A DNA stretch of 64,000 nucleotides. It comes from Shewanella sairae (lineage in GTDB: Bacteria > Pseudomonadota > Gammaproteobacteria > Enterobacterales > Shewanellaceae). How positions within the stretch are numbered: the first letter of the stretch is position 1; each line of letters begins with the position of its first letter. Position numbers and translations under genes: made by a program. The DNA lies in NCBI RefSeq assembly GCF_023283535.1, contig NZ_JAKILT010000011.1, positions 1 through 64,000 on the forward strand. The letters run 5' to 3'. Shown piece after piece: positions 1 to 8,483 of the stretch. The notes below the pieces were generated by a model that was not told where the DNA came from, searched no databases, and worked only from the letters and a program-made list of their open reading frames with translations.

Positions 1-17
1 TTTGATTTACGGGTCAT
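1..17 (-). CDS. 5' end of a leftward gene cut by the window edge
   Basis: On the minus strand an ATG at 17-15 opens a frame beginning Met-Thr-Arg-Lys-Ser that leaves the window. A good Shine-Dalgarno, AAGGTG, lies six bases before it (23-28). Only five codons are visible, so no function can be given. The call rests on the ribosome site alone. If real, the 1 kb region to its right is a divergent promoter region shared with the flavoprotein gene. Confidence 0.45.
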
Positions 18-210
18 TTGTTCACCTTGTGTTTAGATGGGGATTATACCCCTTACATCTTGGTGTCCAAATTCACTATGCCACTACAGTTCATACATTA
101 TTGTAAACAGATAACAGTGCAGCCACCTTGGTTATTAAATTCACTTATTTAACTTACTTATTAAACAATACTAATTTAACCTTTCAATGGGTATGTCTTA
201 CAAAACCCTA

Positions 211-297
211 TAAATATGTGAGTTTGATAAAACTAATTTTAAATTTGTGAATCATTTATAAGTAATCTTAAATATGTGAGCTATTTAAATAGTAAAA
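211..297. repeat. Three 29-bp direct repeats containing TGTGA
   Basis: Units at 211-239, 240-268 and 269-297 each begin TAAAT(A/T)TGTGA, with the TGTGA core at 217, 246 and 275, exactly 29 bases apart. The rest of each unit is only loosely conserved. TGTGA is also one half of a CRP site, but the TCACA half is absent, so the binding factor is unknown. The regular spacing suggests an operator array rather than chance. Confidence 0.6.
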
Positions 298-555
298 ATC
301 AAATTTTACAAGCAGAAAATAACTGCTCGAAAGTTTACGCATAAAAAATCGAAAAAAGATTAAAGCTAACGTCACAAAATACGCCTTGAGACATAATGCT
401 CACTGAATTAAATCAGTAAAATCCCCCACGCCATCACAGAAAGTTGAAGTTGACTGGCTTAGGAACACTTATAACACCAAGCGGTTATCGACAAAAACTT
501 AGCGGCGCTGGCGATAACGTTAACCTTCGGGGATGCAAGCTAAGGTTGTAATAAA

Positions 556-571
556 AAATATTGCAATATTT
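556..571. other. Perfect 16-bp palindrome
   Basis: AAATATTGCAATATTT is fully self-complementary and lies about 450 bases before the flavoprotein gene. A protein binding site is possible; the AT-richness of the region lowers its significance. Confidence 0.35.
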
Positions 572-840
572 ATTGGTGTGAAAATTAAACCAATAATAGG
601 CAGATATAAATTACAAATAAAAAACTATAAAAACCCAAATTCCATAAAATTAAATTATCGAATAAAAATCAAAGGTAACATTTGTGTTCAATAATTTTTA
701 AATACTGTTATTCAACCATCAAAAATCGAGTTTAAGAAGCGGTTAAAAGCAATAGCAAACCAACTTTACTCATTCTTTTTATCCATTATTGATGCTTCAT
801 ACTTTTTAAAACAAAAGCAAAACTTCATTGATATCTCGGG

Positions 841-887
841 GTGACCACGAAATATCAAGACGCCAGACCATGATATTTCGTGGTTAC
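841..887. promoter_or_regulatory. Long hairpin upstream of the reductase cassette
   Basis: Bases 841-857 and 871-887 pair over 17 positions with a single G-T wobble, enclosing a 13-base loop. The inner arm is ACCACGAAATATCA. No T-run follows, so it is not a standard terminator. It ends 132 bases before the flavoprotein ATG and may be an operator for a dimeric regulator or a structured leader of the transcript. Confidence 0.55.
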
Positions 888-1019
888 ATGATTCGGTTCA
901 TAGAACCCCAGTAATAAAGTACAAATTCACGAGTTGGCATAGTCACTGCAACTTTACCTGTATTAAATCGAGCAGCAACCGCTCTGATAGATAATTAAAA
1001 ATACAGATAGGAAAGAGAG

Positions 1020-2579
1020 ATGAACGATAAAGAATTAGTTAGCCTTGGCAGACGCCAGCTTCTAAAAGGTGGCGCTGCAATGGCTGTTGCAGGTCTAGGC
1101 AGTACCGTCGCCCTATCGGCAAATGCCGCCTGTGTATCTCAAGACGATGCGAAGTTTGATGAAGTGGTTGATGTTATCGTGGTCGGTAGCGGTTTTGCTG
1201 GTATGTCTGCAGCACTGCAAGCAAGAGAAAACGGCGCCAGCGTAATGGTTATTGACAAGATGCCAGTATTTGGTGGCAACTCAACCATCAACGGCGGCGC
1301 AATGGCAGTTGCAGGCTCTCCTCTGCAAAAGAAAGAAGGTATCGAAGATTCTGTTGATGTGATGGTTGCTGACATGCTTGAGTCAGGCCGTGGCATGAAC
1401 GATGTCGAAATGCTTAAGCTAGTGTGTAATGGCACCGCAGAATCATGTGAGTGGCTTATCGACCATGGTGTTGAATGGAAGCCTTTTGTACAGCACTTTG
1501 GTGGTCATTCTATTCCTCGCGTTCTACAAACCGTACAAAGCTCTGGCGCCGGCATTATTCGCCCACTAATTAAAGCAGCAAAGAAAAGCGGCATTGAAAT
1601 GCGCAACCAAGCCAAGCTTGAAGGCTTTATTAAAGATGAAAACGGTCGCGTTATCGGTCTAGACGTGCGCCAAGGCTATTACTTCCCTAAAGAACGCACT
1701 GGCAAAATGATCAAAATCGGTGCTCGTAAAGGCATCATCATGGCAACAGGCGGCTTTGGTAACGATATTGAATACCGCCAAATGCAACAACCTGAATACA
1801 CCAATCAACTGGACTCAACTAACCACGCAGGTGCAACCTCTGAAGCACTAAAGCAGATGATGTTACTTGGCGCGAACCCAATTCACTTAGACCAAATCCA
1901 GTTAGGCCCTTGGGCATCTCCTGATGAAAAAGGGTTTGGAACTGCGTCTCAGTTTAACACTATCGCGACTTACCCAAGCGGCATTGTAGTTGACGTACGC
2001 ACCGGTGAGCGTTTCTTTAACGAGCTTGCCGACCGTAAAGCCCGCGCCGATGCGATTATGGCCCGTCGAGACGGCCAAGGTAATCCTGTTTACCCAATTG
2101 GCTTTACTAATGCCGAAGGTGCAAAAGACGCGCAAACCTTAGATTGGGGTCTGAAGTACAACGTAATTAAGAAAGCAGACACCCTAGAAGAGCTCGCAAA
2201 AATCTACAACATGCCAGCAAAAGCACTGAAAGATCAGGTTGCTCGTTGGAATGAATCTGTCACTAACGGCAATGACACCGAGTTTGGTCGCCCAATGCAA
2301 AAGGCGATGTTACTTGATAAAGGTCCTTGGTATGGCGTACGCATGTGGCCAAAAGTGCACTACTGCATGGGCGGTGTAAAAGTAAACACCGCATCAGAAG
2401 TACTACACCTAGTGACCAATAAACCTATCCCAGGTCTTTACGCTGCCGGTGAAGCAACTGGCGGTATTCACGGTGCCAGCCGCTTAGGCGCATGTGCTGT
2501 GGCAGAGGGTGTTGTAACCGGCAGAAATGCAGGTCGTCACTGCGCTGAAAGCCAAGCAGTAACCCTAAAACTTGCCTAG
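1020..2579 (+). CDS. Tat-exported fumarate/urocanate reductase-family flavoprotein
   Basis: Predicted periplasmic FAD reductase of the fumarate reductase flavoprotein family, reducing the double bond of an enoate with electrons from a separate cytochrome. The N-terminus has a twin-arginine signal (GRRQLLK, then a hydrophobic stretch to about residue 37). The FAD site VVGSGFAGMSAA lies near residue 54. Family catalytic features are kept: GERFFNEL followed by an Arg, VHYCMGG, and the C-terminal GEATGGIHGASRLG. The His/Thr pair that fumarate reductases use to hold the second carboxylate is not evident (the region reads QIQLGPW), which argues against fumarate. It has no haem or FMN-bind domain, unlike Fcc3 or UrdA. 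RBS GGAAAG precedes the ATG. The downstream lyase homologue suggests a urocanate- or cinnamate-like substrate; this is inference. Confidence 0.85.
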   Translation: MNDKELVSLGRRQLLKGGAAMAVAGLGSTVALSANAACVSQDDAKFDEVVDVIVVGSGFAGMSAALQARENGASVMVIDKMPVFGGNSTINGGAMAVAGSPLQKKEGIEDSVDVMVADMLESGRGMNDVEMLKLVCNGTAESCEWLIDHGVEWKPFVQHFGGHSIPRVLQTVQSSGAGIIRPLIKAAKKSGIEMRNQAKLEGFIKDENGRVIGLDVRQGYYFPKERTGKMIKIGARKGIIMATGGFGNDIEYRQMQQPEYTNQLDSTNHAGATSEALKQMMLLGANPIHLDQIQLGPWASPDEKGFGTASQFNTIATYPSGIVVDVRTGERFFNELADRKARADAIMARRDGQGNPVYPIGFTNAEGAKDAQTLDWGLKYNVIKKADTLEELAKIYNMPAKALKDQVARWNESVTNGNDTEFGRPMQKAMLLDKGPWYGVRMWPKVHYCMGGVKVNTASEVLHLVTNKPIPGLYAAGEATGGIHGASRLGACAVAEGVVTGRNAGRHCAESQAVTLKLA

Positions 2580-2624
2580 TTAGTCGCTACTAAATTTAAT
2601 AAAAAAATTATAGGAATGATGAAT

Positions 2625-4268
2625 ATGAAAACCACTAAAAATGTTGCTTTAACTACACTCGCATTAGCACTGACTGCCGGCCAAGCAATGGCAGCAGATA
2701 CTGTAGTATTAGACGGTAAAAACCTGTCTCAAGATCAAGCATGGGAAATTGCCGAAGGCGCTAAAGTAAAAATTGCTGCACAATCAGCAACAGCACTAGT
2801 TAAGTCTCACGAACTGCTTATGGAAGCAGCGCGTTTAGGTAAGCCAGTATACGGCCTAACAGTAGGTGTTGGTTTAAACAAAGATCACAAACTATTTGAT
2901 GCCAACGGCGAACTTAGCCCTGAAGTGATGAAAGCATCGAAGTCATTTAACTACAGCACGCTACGCGCTCACAGCGCAGGTGTTGGCGAAGCGATGCCAG
3001 TTAACTTAACTCGCGTTGCACTGGCTGTACGCTTAAACACGATTTTATCGGGTCACACAGGTGTACAACCTTATGTTGCCGAGCTCTACCAAGCTTATCT
3101 GAACAACGATATTACGCCAATTATCCCGTCTAAAGGTACTGTGGGTGAAGCAGACATTCTATTGGCTTCTCACGTTGGTCTAGCCATGATTGGCGAATGG
3201 GACGTTATCTATAAAGGCGAGCGCATGAACAGCGCCGTCGCGATGAAAAAAGCCGGTATTAAAGCCCTTGACCCAGTAGGTAAAGATGCACTGTCTATTT
3301 TATCAAATAACTCAGTAGGCGTAGCTTATGCAATGCAAGGCTACCGTGATGCTAAGCACCTGCTAGAAGTATCGCCAACGGTATTTAGTTTAAGCCTTGA
3401 AGGCTTAAACGGTAACGTTTCGCCATTCTTGCCACAAACGAACGACATTCGCCCATTCCCATTCCTAAAAGAAGCGACTAGCGAGATCCGTAACGACTTA
3501 ACCGGTAGCTACTTATGGGATGCAAACCCAGAGCGTCCGCTACAAGATCCACTAAGCTACCGCACTACCGCTTACACTTTTGCTAGCGCTTATAAGGCAC
3601 TGGCCGATCTTGACCAAGTGATTGATATTCAGATTAACCACTCAGACGACAACCCTGGCGTTATCGTAGGTGCAGGTGTGGATTACGGTAATAACTCACA
3701 AGTATCTAAGTACTTAGTTGAAGGTAAGGGCGGTGTGTTCCCAACAACTAACTTTGAGCCATTACCTGTTGCACTTGCAGTACAGCAGTTAGCCATTGCG
3801 CTGACTCACGTATCACACAACAGTGCTATGCGTACGATTCACTTGTCAGATGACCACTTTACTCGTTTACCACGCTTCCTAAGCGCACCAGGTAACAACG
3901 GCCATGCTTTTGGTGCAATCCAAAAGACATTTGTTGATATGCAAGTACGCAACAAGGCGTTAGCTAATCCAGTATCATTCGACGGTATTGCGATTGCAGG
4001 TAACATTGAAGACACCTTCACTAACTTAAAACTTGCGTCAGAGAGACTAATTCAAATCGTTGATAACACAAACGTTATGTACGGTCTTGAGCTAATGCAC
4101 TCAACTCAAGCAATCGATTTGCGCAAACTTGCCAACCAAAACTTGAAGCAAGGCGAAGCAACAAAAGCCATGTATGAAGGTTTCCGTAAGCAAGTGCCAT
4201 TCGTTGAAATCGACCGTCCATTTACACCAGATATTAAGGCATCAAAAGCATTTATCGCCCAGTACTAA
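2625..4268 (+). CDS. Exported HAL/PAL-family aromatic amino acid lyase homologue lacking the MIO triad
   Basis: Member of the histidine/phenylalanine ammonia-lyase family with an N-terminal Sec signal peptide ending AMA, so periplasmic, whereas ordinary HutH is cytoplasmic. Family landmarks are present: YGLTVGVG with the active-site Tyr at about 76, LQDPLSYR, HSDDNPGV, and NFEPLPVALA. The loop that normally reads GSVGASGDL, whose Ala-Ser-Gly cyclises to the MIO electrophile, reads GTVGEADIL, so E175-A176-D177 replace it. Either it uses another chemistry or it is a non-lyase homologue. Start: AGGA at 2612-2615 is too close to the ATGs at 2616 and 2619 but well spaced for 2625. It lies 45 bases after the flavoprotein gene, probably in the same operon. 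Confidence 0.85.
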   Translation: MKTTKNVALTTLALALTAGQAMAADTVVLDGKNLSQDQAWEIAEGAKVKIAAQSATALVKSHELLMEAARLGKPVYGLTVGVGLNKDHKLFDANGELSPEVMKASKSFNYSTLRAHSAGVGEAMPVNLTRVALAVRLNTILSGHTGVQPYVAELYQAYLNNDITPIIPSKGTVGEADILLASHVGLAMIGEWDVIYKGERMNSAVAMKKAGIKALDPVGKDALSILSNNSVGVAYAMQGYRDAKHLLEVSPTVFSLSLEGLNGNVSPFLPQTNDIRPFPFLKEATSEIRNDLTGSYLWDANPERPLQDPLSYRTTAYTFASAYKALADLDQVIDIQINHSDDNPGVIVGAGVDYGNNSQVSKYLVEGKGGVFPTTNFEPLPVALAVQQLAIALTHVSHNSAMRTIHLSDDHFTRLPRFLSAPGNNGHAFGAIQKTFVDMQVRNKALANPVSFDGIAIAGNIEDTFTNLKLASERLIQIVDNTNVMYGLELMHSTQAIDLRKLANQNLKQGEATKAMYEGFRKQVPFVEIDRPFTPDIKASKAFIAQY

Positions 4269-4457
4269 CTTTTAGTACCAAGAGTAAGTACTAAGCACAA
4301 TAAGTACCACTCGCAAGATACTTTTGCACTTGCTCAGCGTTACCAATACCGCTCCCTTTGGTAGCGCTGAGTAAGTCGCAATAGTGTCACAACGCAGCAG
4401 CGATTTAAGCAAGATGTTATACAAGTTATCGGGCGCTATGCCCAACAAGGATTAAAG

Positions 4458-4838
4458 ATGTTAAAAGTATTATCGACTATCTGCATGTTAATGCTGATGG
4501 CTATCCCAAATGCCAATGCAATGAAGATTAAAGATTACCACCAAGAGATCATGATGGGTGATAACGGCAAGGTAGAATGTAGCGCATGTCACGGCGATGC
4601 AAAACGTAAAACCATCCCTGATGCCAGTGTATGTGAAAGCTGCCACGGTAGTGTTGAAGACGTTGCTGAGCTAACTAAACGCCCTGCAGATGCCGGCCAC
4701 GATGTTGAGCCTAACCCACACGACAGCCTACATTACGGTACAGACCTGCCTTGTACTTACTGTCATATCGAGCACAAAGAAAGCAAAGTGTACTGTAACC
4801 AGTGTCATGAGTTTGAATATCCAGATATGAAGCGATAA
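4458..4838 (+). CDS. Small periplasmic tetraheme cytochrome c
   Basis: 126 residues with a signal peptide ending ANA and four CxxCH haem sites: CSACH, CESCH, CTYCH and CNQCH. Size and spacing resemble the N-terminal cytochrome domain of Shewanella flavocytochrome c and small tetraheme c-type cytochromes. It most likely passes electrons from the inner-membrane quinol dehydrogenase CymA to the flavoprotein at 1020, as in split methacrylate-reductase systems. RBS AAGGA. It sits 189 bases after the lyase homologue, in the same direction and before a strong terminator, so it is probably part of the operon although it may also have its own promoter. Confidence 0.9.
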   Translation: MLKVLSTICMLMLMAIPNANAMKIKDYHQEIMMGDNGKVECSACHGDAKRKTIPDASVCESCHGSVEDVAELTKRPADAGHDVEPNPHDSLHYGTDLPCTYCHIEHKESKVYCNQCHEFEYPDMKR

Positions 4839-4855
4839 GTTTAGCTTCGATCAGT

Positions 4856-4888
4856 AAAAAGCCACGCTACTATTTAGCGTGGCTTTTT
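4856..4888. terminator. Rho-independent terminator after the cytochrome gene
   Basis: Stem GCCACGCTA/TAGCGTGGC (4861-4869, 4875-4883) flanked by A5 and T5. It should work for the rightward cassette, and possibly for the leftward gene at 4934 as well. Confidence 0.85.
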
Positions 4889-4910
4889 GTTAACTGTGAT
4901 TGTATATCTT

Positions 4911-4932
4911 GATGGGCTAAAGCCCAACCTAC
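4911..4932. repeat. REP-like short element, copy 1
   Basis: A 22-base sequence with a GGGCTAAAGCCC palindromic core followed by AACCTAC. It occurs again, identical, at 11563-11584. Such GTAGGTTGGGCTTTAGCCC-type units resemble REP elements of gammaproteobacteria. It lies in the gap between convergent genes. Confidence 0.6.
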
Positions 4933-4933
4933 T

Positions 4934-5317
4934 TTAAACCGCCTGCCAAAACACGGTAAATGAGGCAAAAATGGCTACAAACCAAGATAAAGAACGCAGC
5001 GTTCCTTTATCCATTAAATATAAAAGGTGATAAAAAACCCGAGCAATCACGTGCACTATGGCCGCGGTTTCGGCAATGGCATTCACTTTACCTGTCGCAA
5101 TAACGGCTAATACCGACAGACCAAAAATAAGCAGAGATTCAAATGCATTTTGATGACCAGCAACCGCGCGCGCACCAAAACCAGTGAGCTTAGATTGCTG
5201 CTCACGCGGGTGATTATTATCGTAGCCACCCAGTTTTGCCATTGCCACAGCAACCGGGCCTTTAGCGACATAAGGCAGCAACATGGCAATAAATAGGCAG
5301 ATAAGTAACGTGGTCAT
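4934..5317 (-). CDS. MAPEG family membrane protein
   Basis: 127 residues, about four membrane helices. The motif FGARAVAGHQNAFE around residues 47-60 is the hallmark of bacterial MAPEG proteins (membrane-associated proteins in eicosanoid and glutathione metabolism). Members of this bacterial group have no well-established reaction; some bind glutathione. RBS AGGA upstream of the ATG. It appears monocistronic. Confidence 0.85.
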   Translation of the reverse strand: MTTLLICLFIAMLLPYVAKGPVAVAMAKLGGYDNNHPREQQSKLTGFGARAVAGHQNAFESLLIFGLSVLAVIATGKVNAIAETAAIVHVIARVFYHLLYLMDKGTLRSLSWFVAIFASFTVFWQAV

Positions 5318-5469
5318 GGATAAGTCCTTTTCTTATTGTTATTTGGAGTTCACCAGTTGAAAACTCTTACACCAACAAAGCTATTAAAGTCAGCACTAAA
5401 ACATGAAAAGGCGCTACAGGTAAAGTCCCCGTAGCGCCACACAAACAAAACCATTGGAAATCATCTCGA

Positions 5470-6027
5470 TTATTTAGCAACAGCCTTTTTCATCTGCAAG
5501 CCTATAAAGATAAAACTAAGCCCTTCAAACAGAAACGATACTCCAATAAATACACCCAAAATGGATAACGAGAATTCTGGGTTACCCATTAACGAAAAGA
5601 AATAAACCGCAATCGCGGTCGACACTAAGCCGCTGACCACAATCCAGCGCCATCCAGCCAAATTATTACGGCTATTAAAACCGAAGAACATCCGCGTCAC
5701 CCCATTAAACAACATAATGGTTATCATCATTACCGTAATGGTAAACAAACCGACATAAGGCTCAGCGATAATCATGATGCCGCCAATCAGATAAAACAGT
5801 GCACTGATGACATACCAAAAACTGGATTTCCACTTTGGAATGCTAAAGATGTGATACAGCTGCACTATCCCCAACACCAAAAAGATAGCACCAATAATCG
5901 TAGTAATTGTAACCCCCACAGCCACAGGCAAGCTTATGGCAAAAATGCCGCCTAGCGTCACCACAGCGCCAACCATCACAAACCACTTCCACCCTTTACT
6001 CAGCATCGCATTTACAGGATTTTCCAT
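5470..6027 (-). CDS. HdeD/DUF308 family membrane protein
   Basis: 185 residues with six hydrophobic segments arranged in three helical pairs, the pattern of the HdeD (DUF308) family. HdeD in E. coli is linked to acid resistance at high cell density; the function here is only inferred from the family. RBS AAGGAAG sits seven bases before the ATG. The C-terminus ends QMKKAVAK. A single-gene unit, in the same direction as its neighbours. Confidence 0.8.
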   Translation of the reverse strand: MENPVNAMLSKGWKWFVMVGAVVTLGGIFAISLPVAVGVTITTIIGAIFLVLGIVQLYHIFSIPKWKSSFWYVISALFYLIGGIMIIAEPYVGLFTITVMMITIMLFNGVTRMFFGFNSRNNLAGWRWIVVSGLVSTAIAVYFFSLMGNPEFSLSILGVFIGVSFLFEGLSFIFIGLQMKKAVAK

Positions 6028-6202
6028 AACACTTCCTTAGTCTTTAGCTCATTGATAGCCAGTTGCAGCCCTAAGTATTGGTCATCATTAGATATATAAC
6101 TAGTTTGCGAGAGGGATTTTGACTTGAACTACGCACTAAAACGAATCAACAGGAAGACCGTTGCAAACAGCCGCAGCTGACTATGCACGGGGAAACATGC
6201 AG

Positions 6203-6227
6203 CGGCAAGCCTCACTATCGCTTGCCG
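6203..6227 (-). terminator. Hairpin downstream of btuF
   Basis: CGGCAAGC (6203-6210) pairs with GCTTGCCG (6220-6227) across a 9-base loop, 17 bases past the btuF stop on the minus strand. There is no T-run on that strand, so it may be a transcript-stabilising hairpin rather than an intrinsic terminator. Confidence 0.45.
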
Positions 6228-6243
6228 TTTAAGTTGATAAGTA

Positions 6244-7068
6244 TTAACGCGCCTTATCTAACGCCTGACAAAGCGCTTCGACACCTAACAATGCTCTTGG
6301 GGCTGCTCGGTGTAAAAGGTCGGCATTGAGCTGATAAATATGCTGATTTTTAACCGCTGGGATTTCTGGCCAGTCGCTCCAGTTTATCCCAATAATATTG
6401 CCCTCATCTTGGCTTTGCAAAATGACATCTGGATTTTTTAATACTACGGTTTCTAGGCTCACTTGCGGATAATCACTTGCCGCATCAACAAACACATTAT
6501 TGCCATGACACACTGCAATGATCTGTTGAATCCAACTGTTTTTAGCGACTGTACGCAGTGGTGCAGACCACAGTTGATAAAATACCTTTACTTCAGGCTT
6601 AGCAAAATTGTCGCTACGTAGCTTAGTCAACTTAGCCCGATAATCATCAGCGGCTTGCTTAGCTTTAGCTTGATTACCAGTAAGCTCACCTAAAGCCTCA
6701 AGCTCATCAGCTACCGCCTCTAAAGTCTTAGGGTTGCTATCAAACACCTTAAAGCCTAATTCTTTAATCCGCTGAATATCTTCAAGCTTATTGCCGCTAG
6801 CCCATACAACGACAAGATCAGGATTTAACTCTAAAATACGCTCAATCTGCACGCCGTGATAACCACCTATACGTGGAATATCAAGTGCAGCCTCAGGAAA
6901 GTCAGCATATTCAGTGGTTGCCACAATAGAGTCCCCAGCGCCAATGGCATACAGCATCTCAACCGAGTGTGGAGAAAGCGCAACAATCCGTTTAGCTGGT
7001 TCAACTGCAAAAGTTGAAGCAGAAACAAATAGGCTCATCGCCAGTAATAACTTATACAAGATGTTCAT
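6244..7068 (-). CDS. btuF: Periplasmic cobalamin-binding protein BtuF
   Basis: 274 residues, close to E. coli BtuF (266). The signal peptide ends near STFA; the mature part has the class III binding-protein fold: RIVALSPHSVEMLYAIGAGDSIVATT at the start, a central helix, and a C-terminal lobe. It should deliver vitamin B12 and cobinamide to BtuCD, encoded at the other end of this gene group. RBS AAAGGA before the ATG. It is separated from cobO by a 520-base region full of repeats, so it may be expressed partly on its own. Confidence 0.9.
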   Translation of the reverse strand: MNILYKLLLAMSLFVSASTFAVEPAKRIVALSPHSVEMLYAIGAGDSIVATTEYADFPEAALDIPRIGGYHGVQIERILELNPDLVVVWASGNKLEDIQRIKELGFKVFDSNPKTLEAVADELEALGELTGNQAKAKQAADDYRAKLTKLRSDNFAKPEVKVFYQLWSAPLRTVAKNSWIQQIIAVCHGNNVFVDAASDYPQVSLETVVLKNPDVILQSQDEGNIIGINWSDWPEIPAVKNQHIYQLNADLLHRAAPRALLGVEALCQALDKAR

Positions 7069-7108
7069 AAAATCCTTTTAAAATGAGCTGCAATTAACAG
7101 CGATACTT

Positions 7109-7580
7109 CATAGCATTCGAGCTTGTGGCTGAGCCGTTAAATTTATCCCAAATGGCTAGCCTAAAGCATACGTCTCTTTCTAAAAACCGATTGATAGAGT
7201 GGACTATCATCTAAACCTAACCAGCACCGACAATAACGCCACAACAAAGAAAGCGAAGAAAGTAATTTCAAACTGATCGCTTTTGTAGCTAAGCCGTCAA
7301 GCTTTCTCAGAATAAAAAGCCTAGCCCATGAGCATACGACTCTTTCTAAGAGCCGCTTGATTGGTTTAACTATTATCTAAACTCAACCTGCACCGACAGC
7401 AACGCCAAAACAAATAAGGCGAAGAAAGCAATTTCAAACTGATCGCTTTTGTAGCTAAGCCGTCAAGCTTTCCAAAAAACAACCAACTCTTGAGCATACG
7501 ACTCTTTCTAAGAGCGAGTTGATTGGGTGAGCTCTTGTCTAATCAACCAGTGCAGACAATAACGCTACAGAAGCTAGCAG
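7109..7580. repeat. Array of about three 166-bp tandem repeats
   Basis: The block GATCGCTTTTGTAGCTAAGC starts at 7275 and again at 7441, 166 bases apart. The flanking sequence matches over most of the unit, including a small hairpin CTCTT-TCT-AAGAG and a GCATACG block at about 7166, 7332 and 7494. A diverged copy lies to the left (7109-7274), and a partial one to the right runs up to the 3' end of cobO. On the minus strand the copies keep a short hydrophobic frame ending in a stop (see findings). No transposase or known element was recognised. Confidence 0.7.
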
Positions 7581-7588
7581 GACGAAAT

Positions 7589-8206
7589 TTAGTAGTCGAA
7601 GCCGGGCTGGGCTTTAATTCCTGCCTCAAATGCGTGTTTTACGACTTGCACCTCGCTCACAGTATCGGCAAGCTCCACGATTGCTCGGTGACAGGCTCTG
7701 CCCGTGACAATCACATGCTGCATTGGTGGGCGATTCTTTAACGCTTCAATCACTCTTTCTACTTCTAGATAGTGGTAACTCACCATATAGGTCAGTTCAT
7801 CGAGCATGACTAAATCAATGCTTTCATCTTGTAGTAGTTTTTCAGTCGCTTCCCAGGCTTTAACTGCGGCAGCCGTATCTTTTTCACGGTCTTGAGTTTC
7901 CCAAGTAAAGCCTGTTCCCATTACGTGGAATTCTACGCCAGCACCTTCGAGCAACGTGCGCTCACCGCAGTCCCAGTTCCCCTTAATGAACTGCACAACA
8001 GCCGCTTTTTTACCATGGCCTACTGCGCGGGCTACGGTACCGAAACCAGAGGTTGATTTGCCTTTACCGTTGCCTGTTAATACCAGCAAAATGCCTTTTT
8101 CTTCTTGGGCGCGTGCGATCTTGGCATCTACGCCCTCTTTTATCCTTTGCTGACGGGCTTTATGACGTTCTGCTTTTGCTGCATCCGCCGATTTATTATC
8201 AGTCAT
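7589..8206 (-). CDS. cobO: Cob(I)yrinic acid a,c-diamide adenosyltransferase (CobO/BtuR)
   Basis: Transfers the adenosyl group of ATP to cob(I)alamin or cobinamide. The P-loop GNGKGKST and the block RAVGHGKKAAVVQFIKG are diagnostic; the C-terminal EVQVVKHAFEAGIKAQPGFDY is also typical. 205 residues from the ATG at 8206, against 196 in E. coli BtuR. This start is chosen because AGGAACGG precedes it and because a longer frame open to 8335 adds 43 residues unlike the family. Cytoplasmic. The 3' end abuts the 166-bp repeat array. Confidence 0.93.
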   Translation of the reverse strand: MTDNKSADAAKAERHKARQQRIKEGVDAKIARAQEEKGILLVLTGNGKGKSTSGFGTVARAVGHGKKAAVVQFIKGNWDCGERTLLEGAGVEFHVMGTGFTWETQDREKDTAAAVKAWEATEKLLQDESIDLVMLDELTYMVSYHYLEVERVIEALKNRPPMQHVIVTGRACHRAIVELADTVSEVQVVKHAFEAGIKAQPGFDY

Positions 8207-8483
8207 TATTCCGTTCCTATTTTGTCCCTGAAAACCTGTTTTATTAAACTCACATCTACCAGGTTGTTTAAATTCAAAGCAGCCCAAAAGCCACCAACTT
8301 AATAACAATTTAGTAGCAAGCCAATATAAGCCCAACCTCAGTATTGGCGAGGGTTTAAGCGATTTGAATTATGATGAATGCGTATCATATTTTAATTGTT
8401 TAGTTGACGCTCAAACAAAGTTCAACCTTTGCTCACAACGGCTATTTTTAATGCGTTACACCGCTGCTGCACTAAATGTTTAT

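Larger units (their letters stand above)
18..1019. other. Long divergent intergenic region
   Basis: About 1 kb, AT-rich, with no convincing ORF. It contains three 29-bp degenerate direct repeats (211-297), an inverted repeat GTTATCG/CGATAAC (484-490 and 512-518), a perfect 16-bp palindrome AAATATTGCAATATTT (556-571), and a long hairpin (841-887). It probably carries regulatory sites for the respiratory cassette starting at 1020. No clear -35/-10 pair could be assigned. Confidence 0.6.

Noticed and set aside
211-297. Three CRP sites
   Set aside because: TGTGA is present but the TCACA half is missing in each unit, so CRP cannot be claimed.
7109-7580. Repeat array considered as CRISPR or as repeated cobalamin riboswitches
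   Set aside because: Units are 166 bp without short repeat/spacer structure, and none of the B12 aptamer blocks are present.
7523-7741. Rightward frame across the end of cobO
   Set aside because: Antisense shadow of cobO and of the repeat array; no ribosome site.
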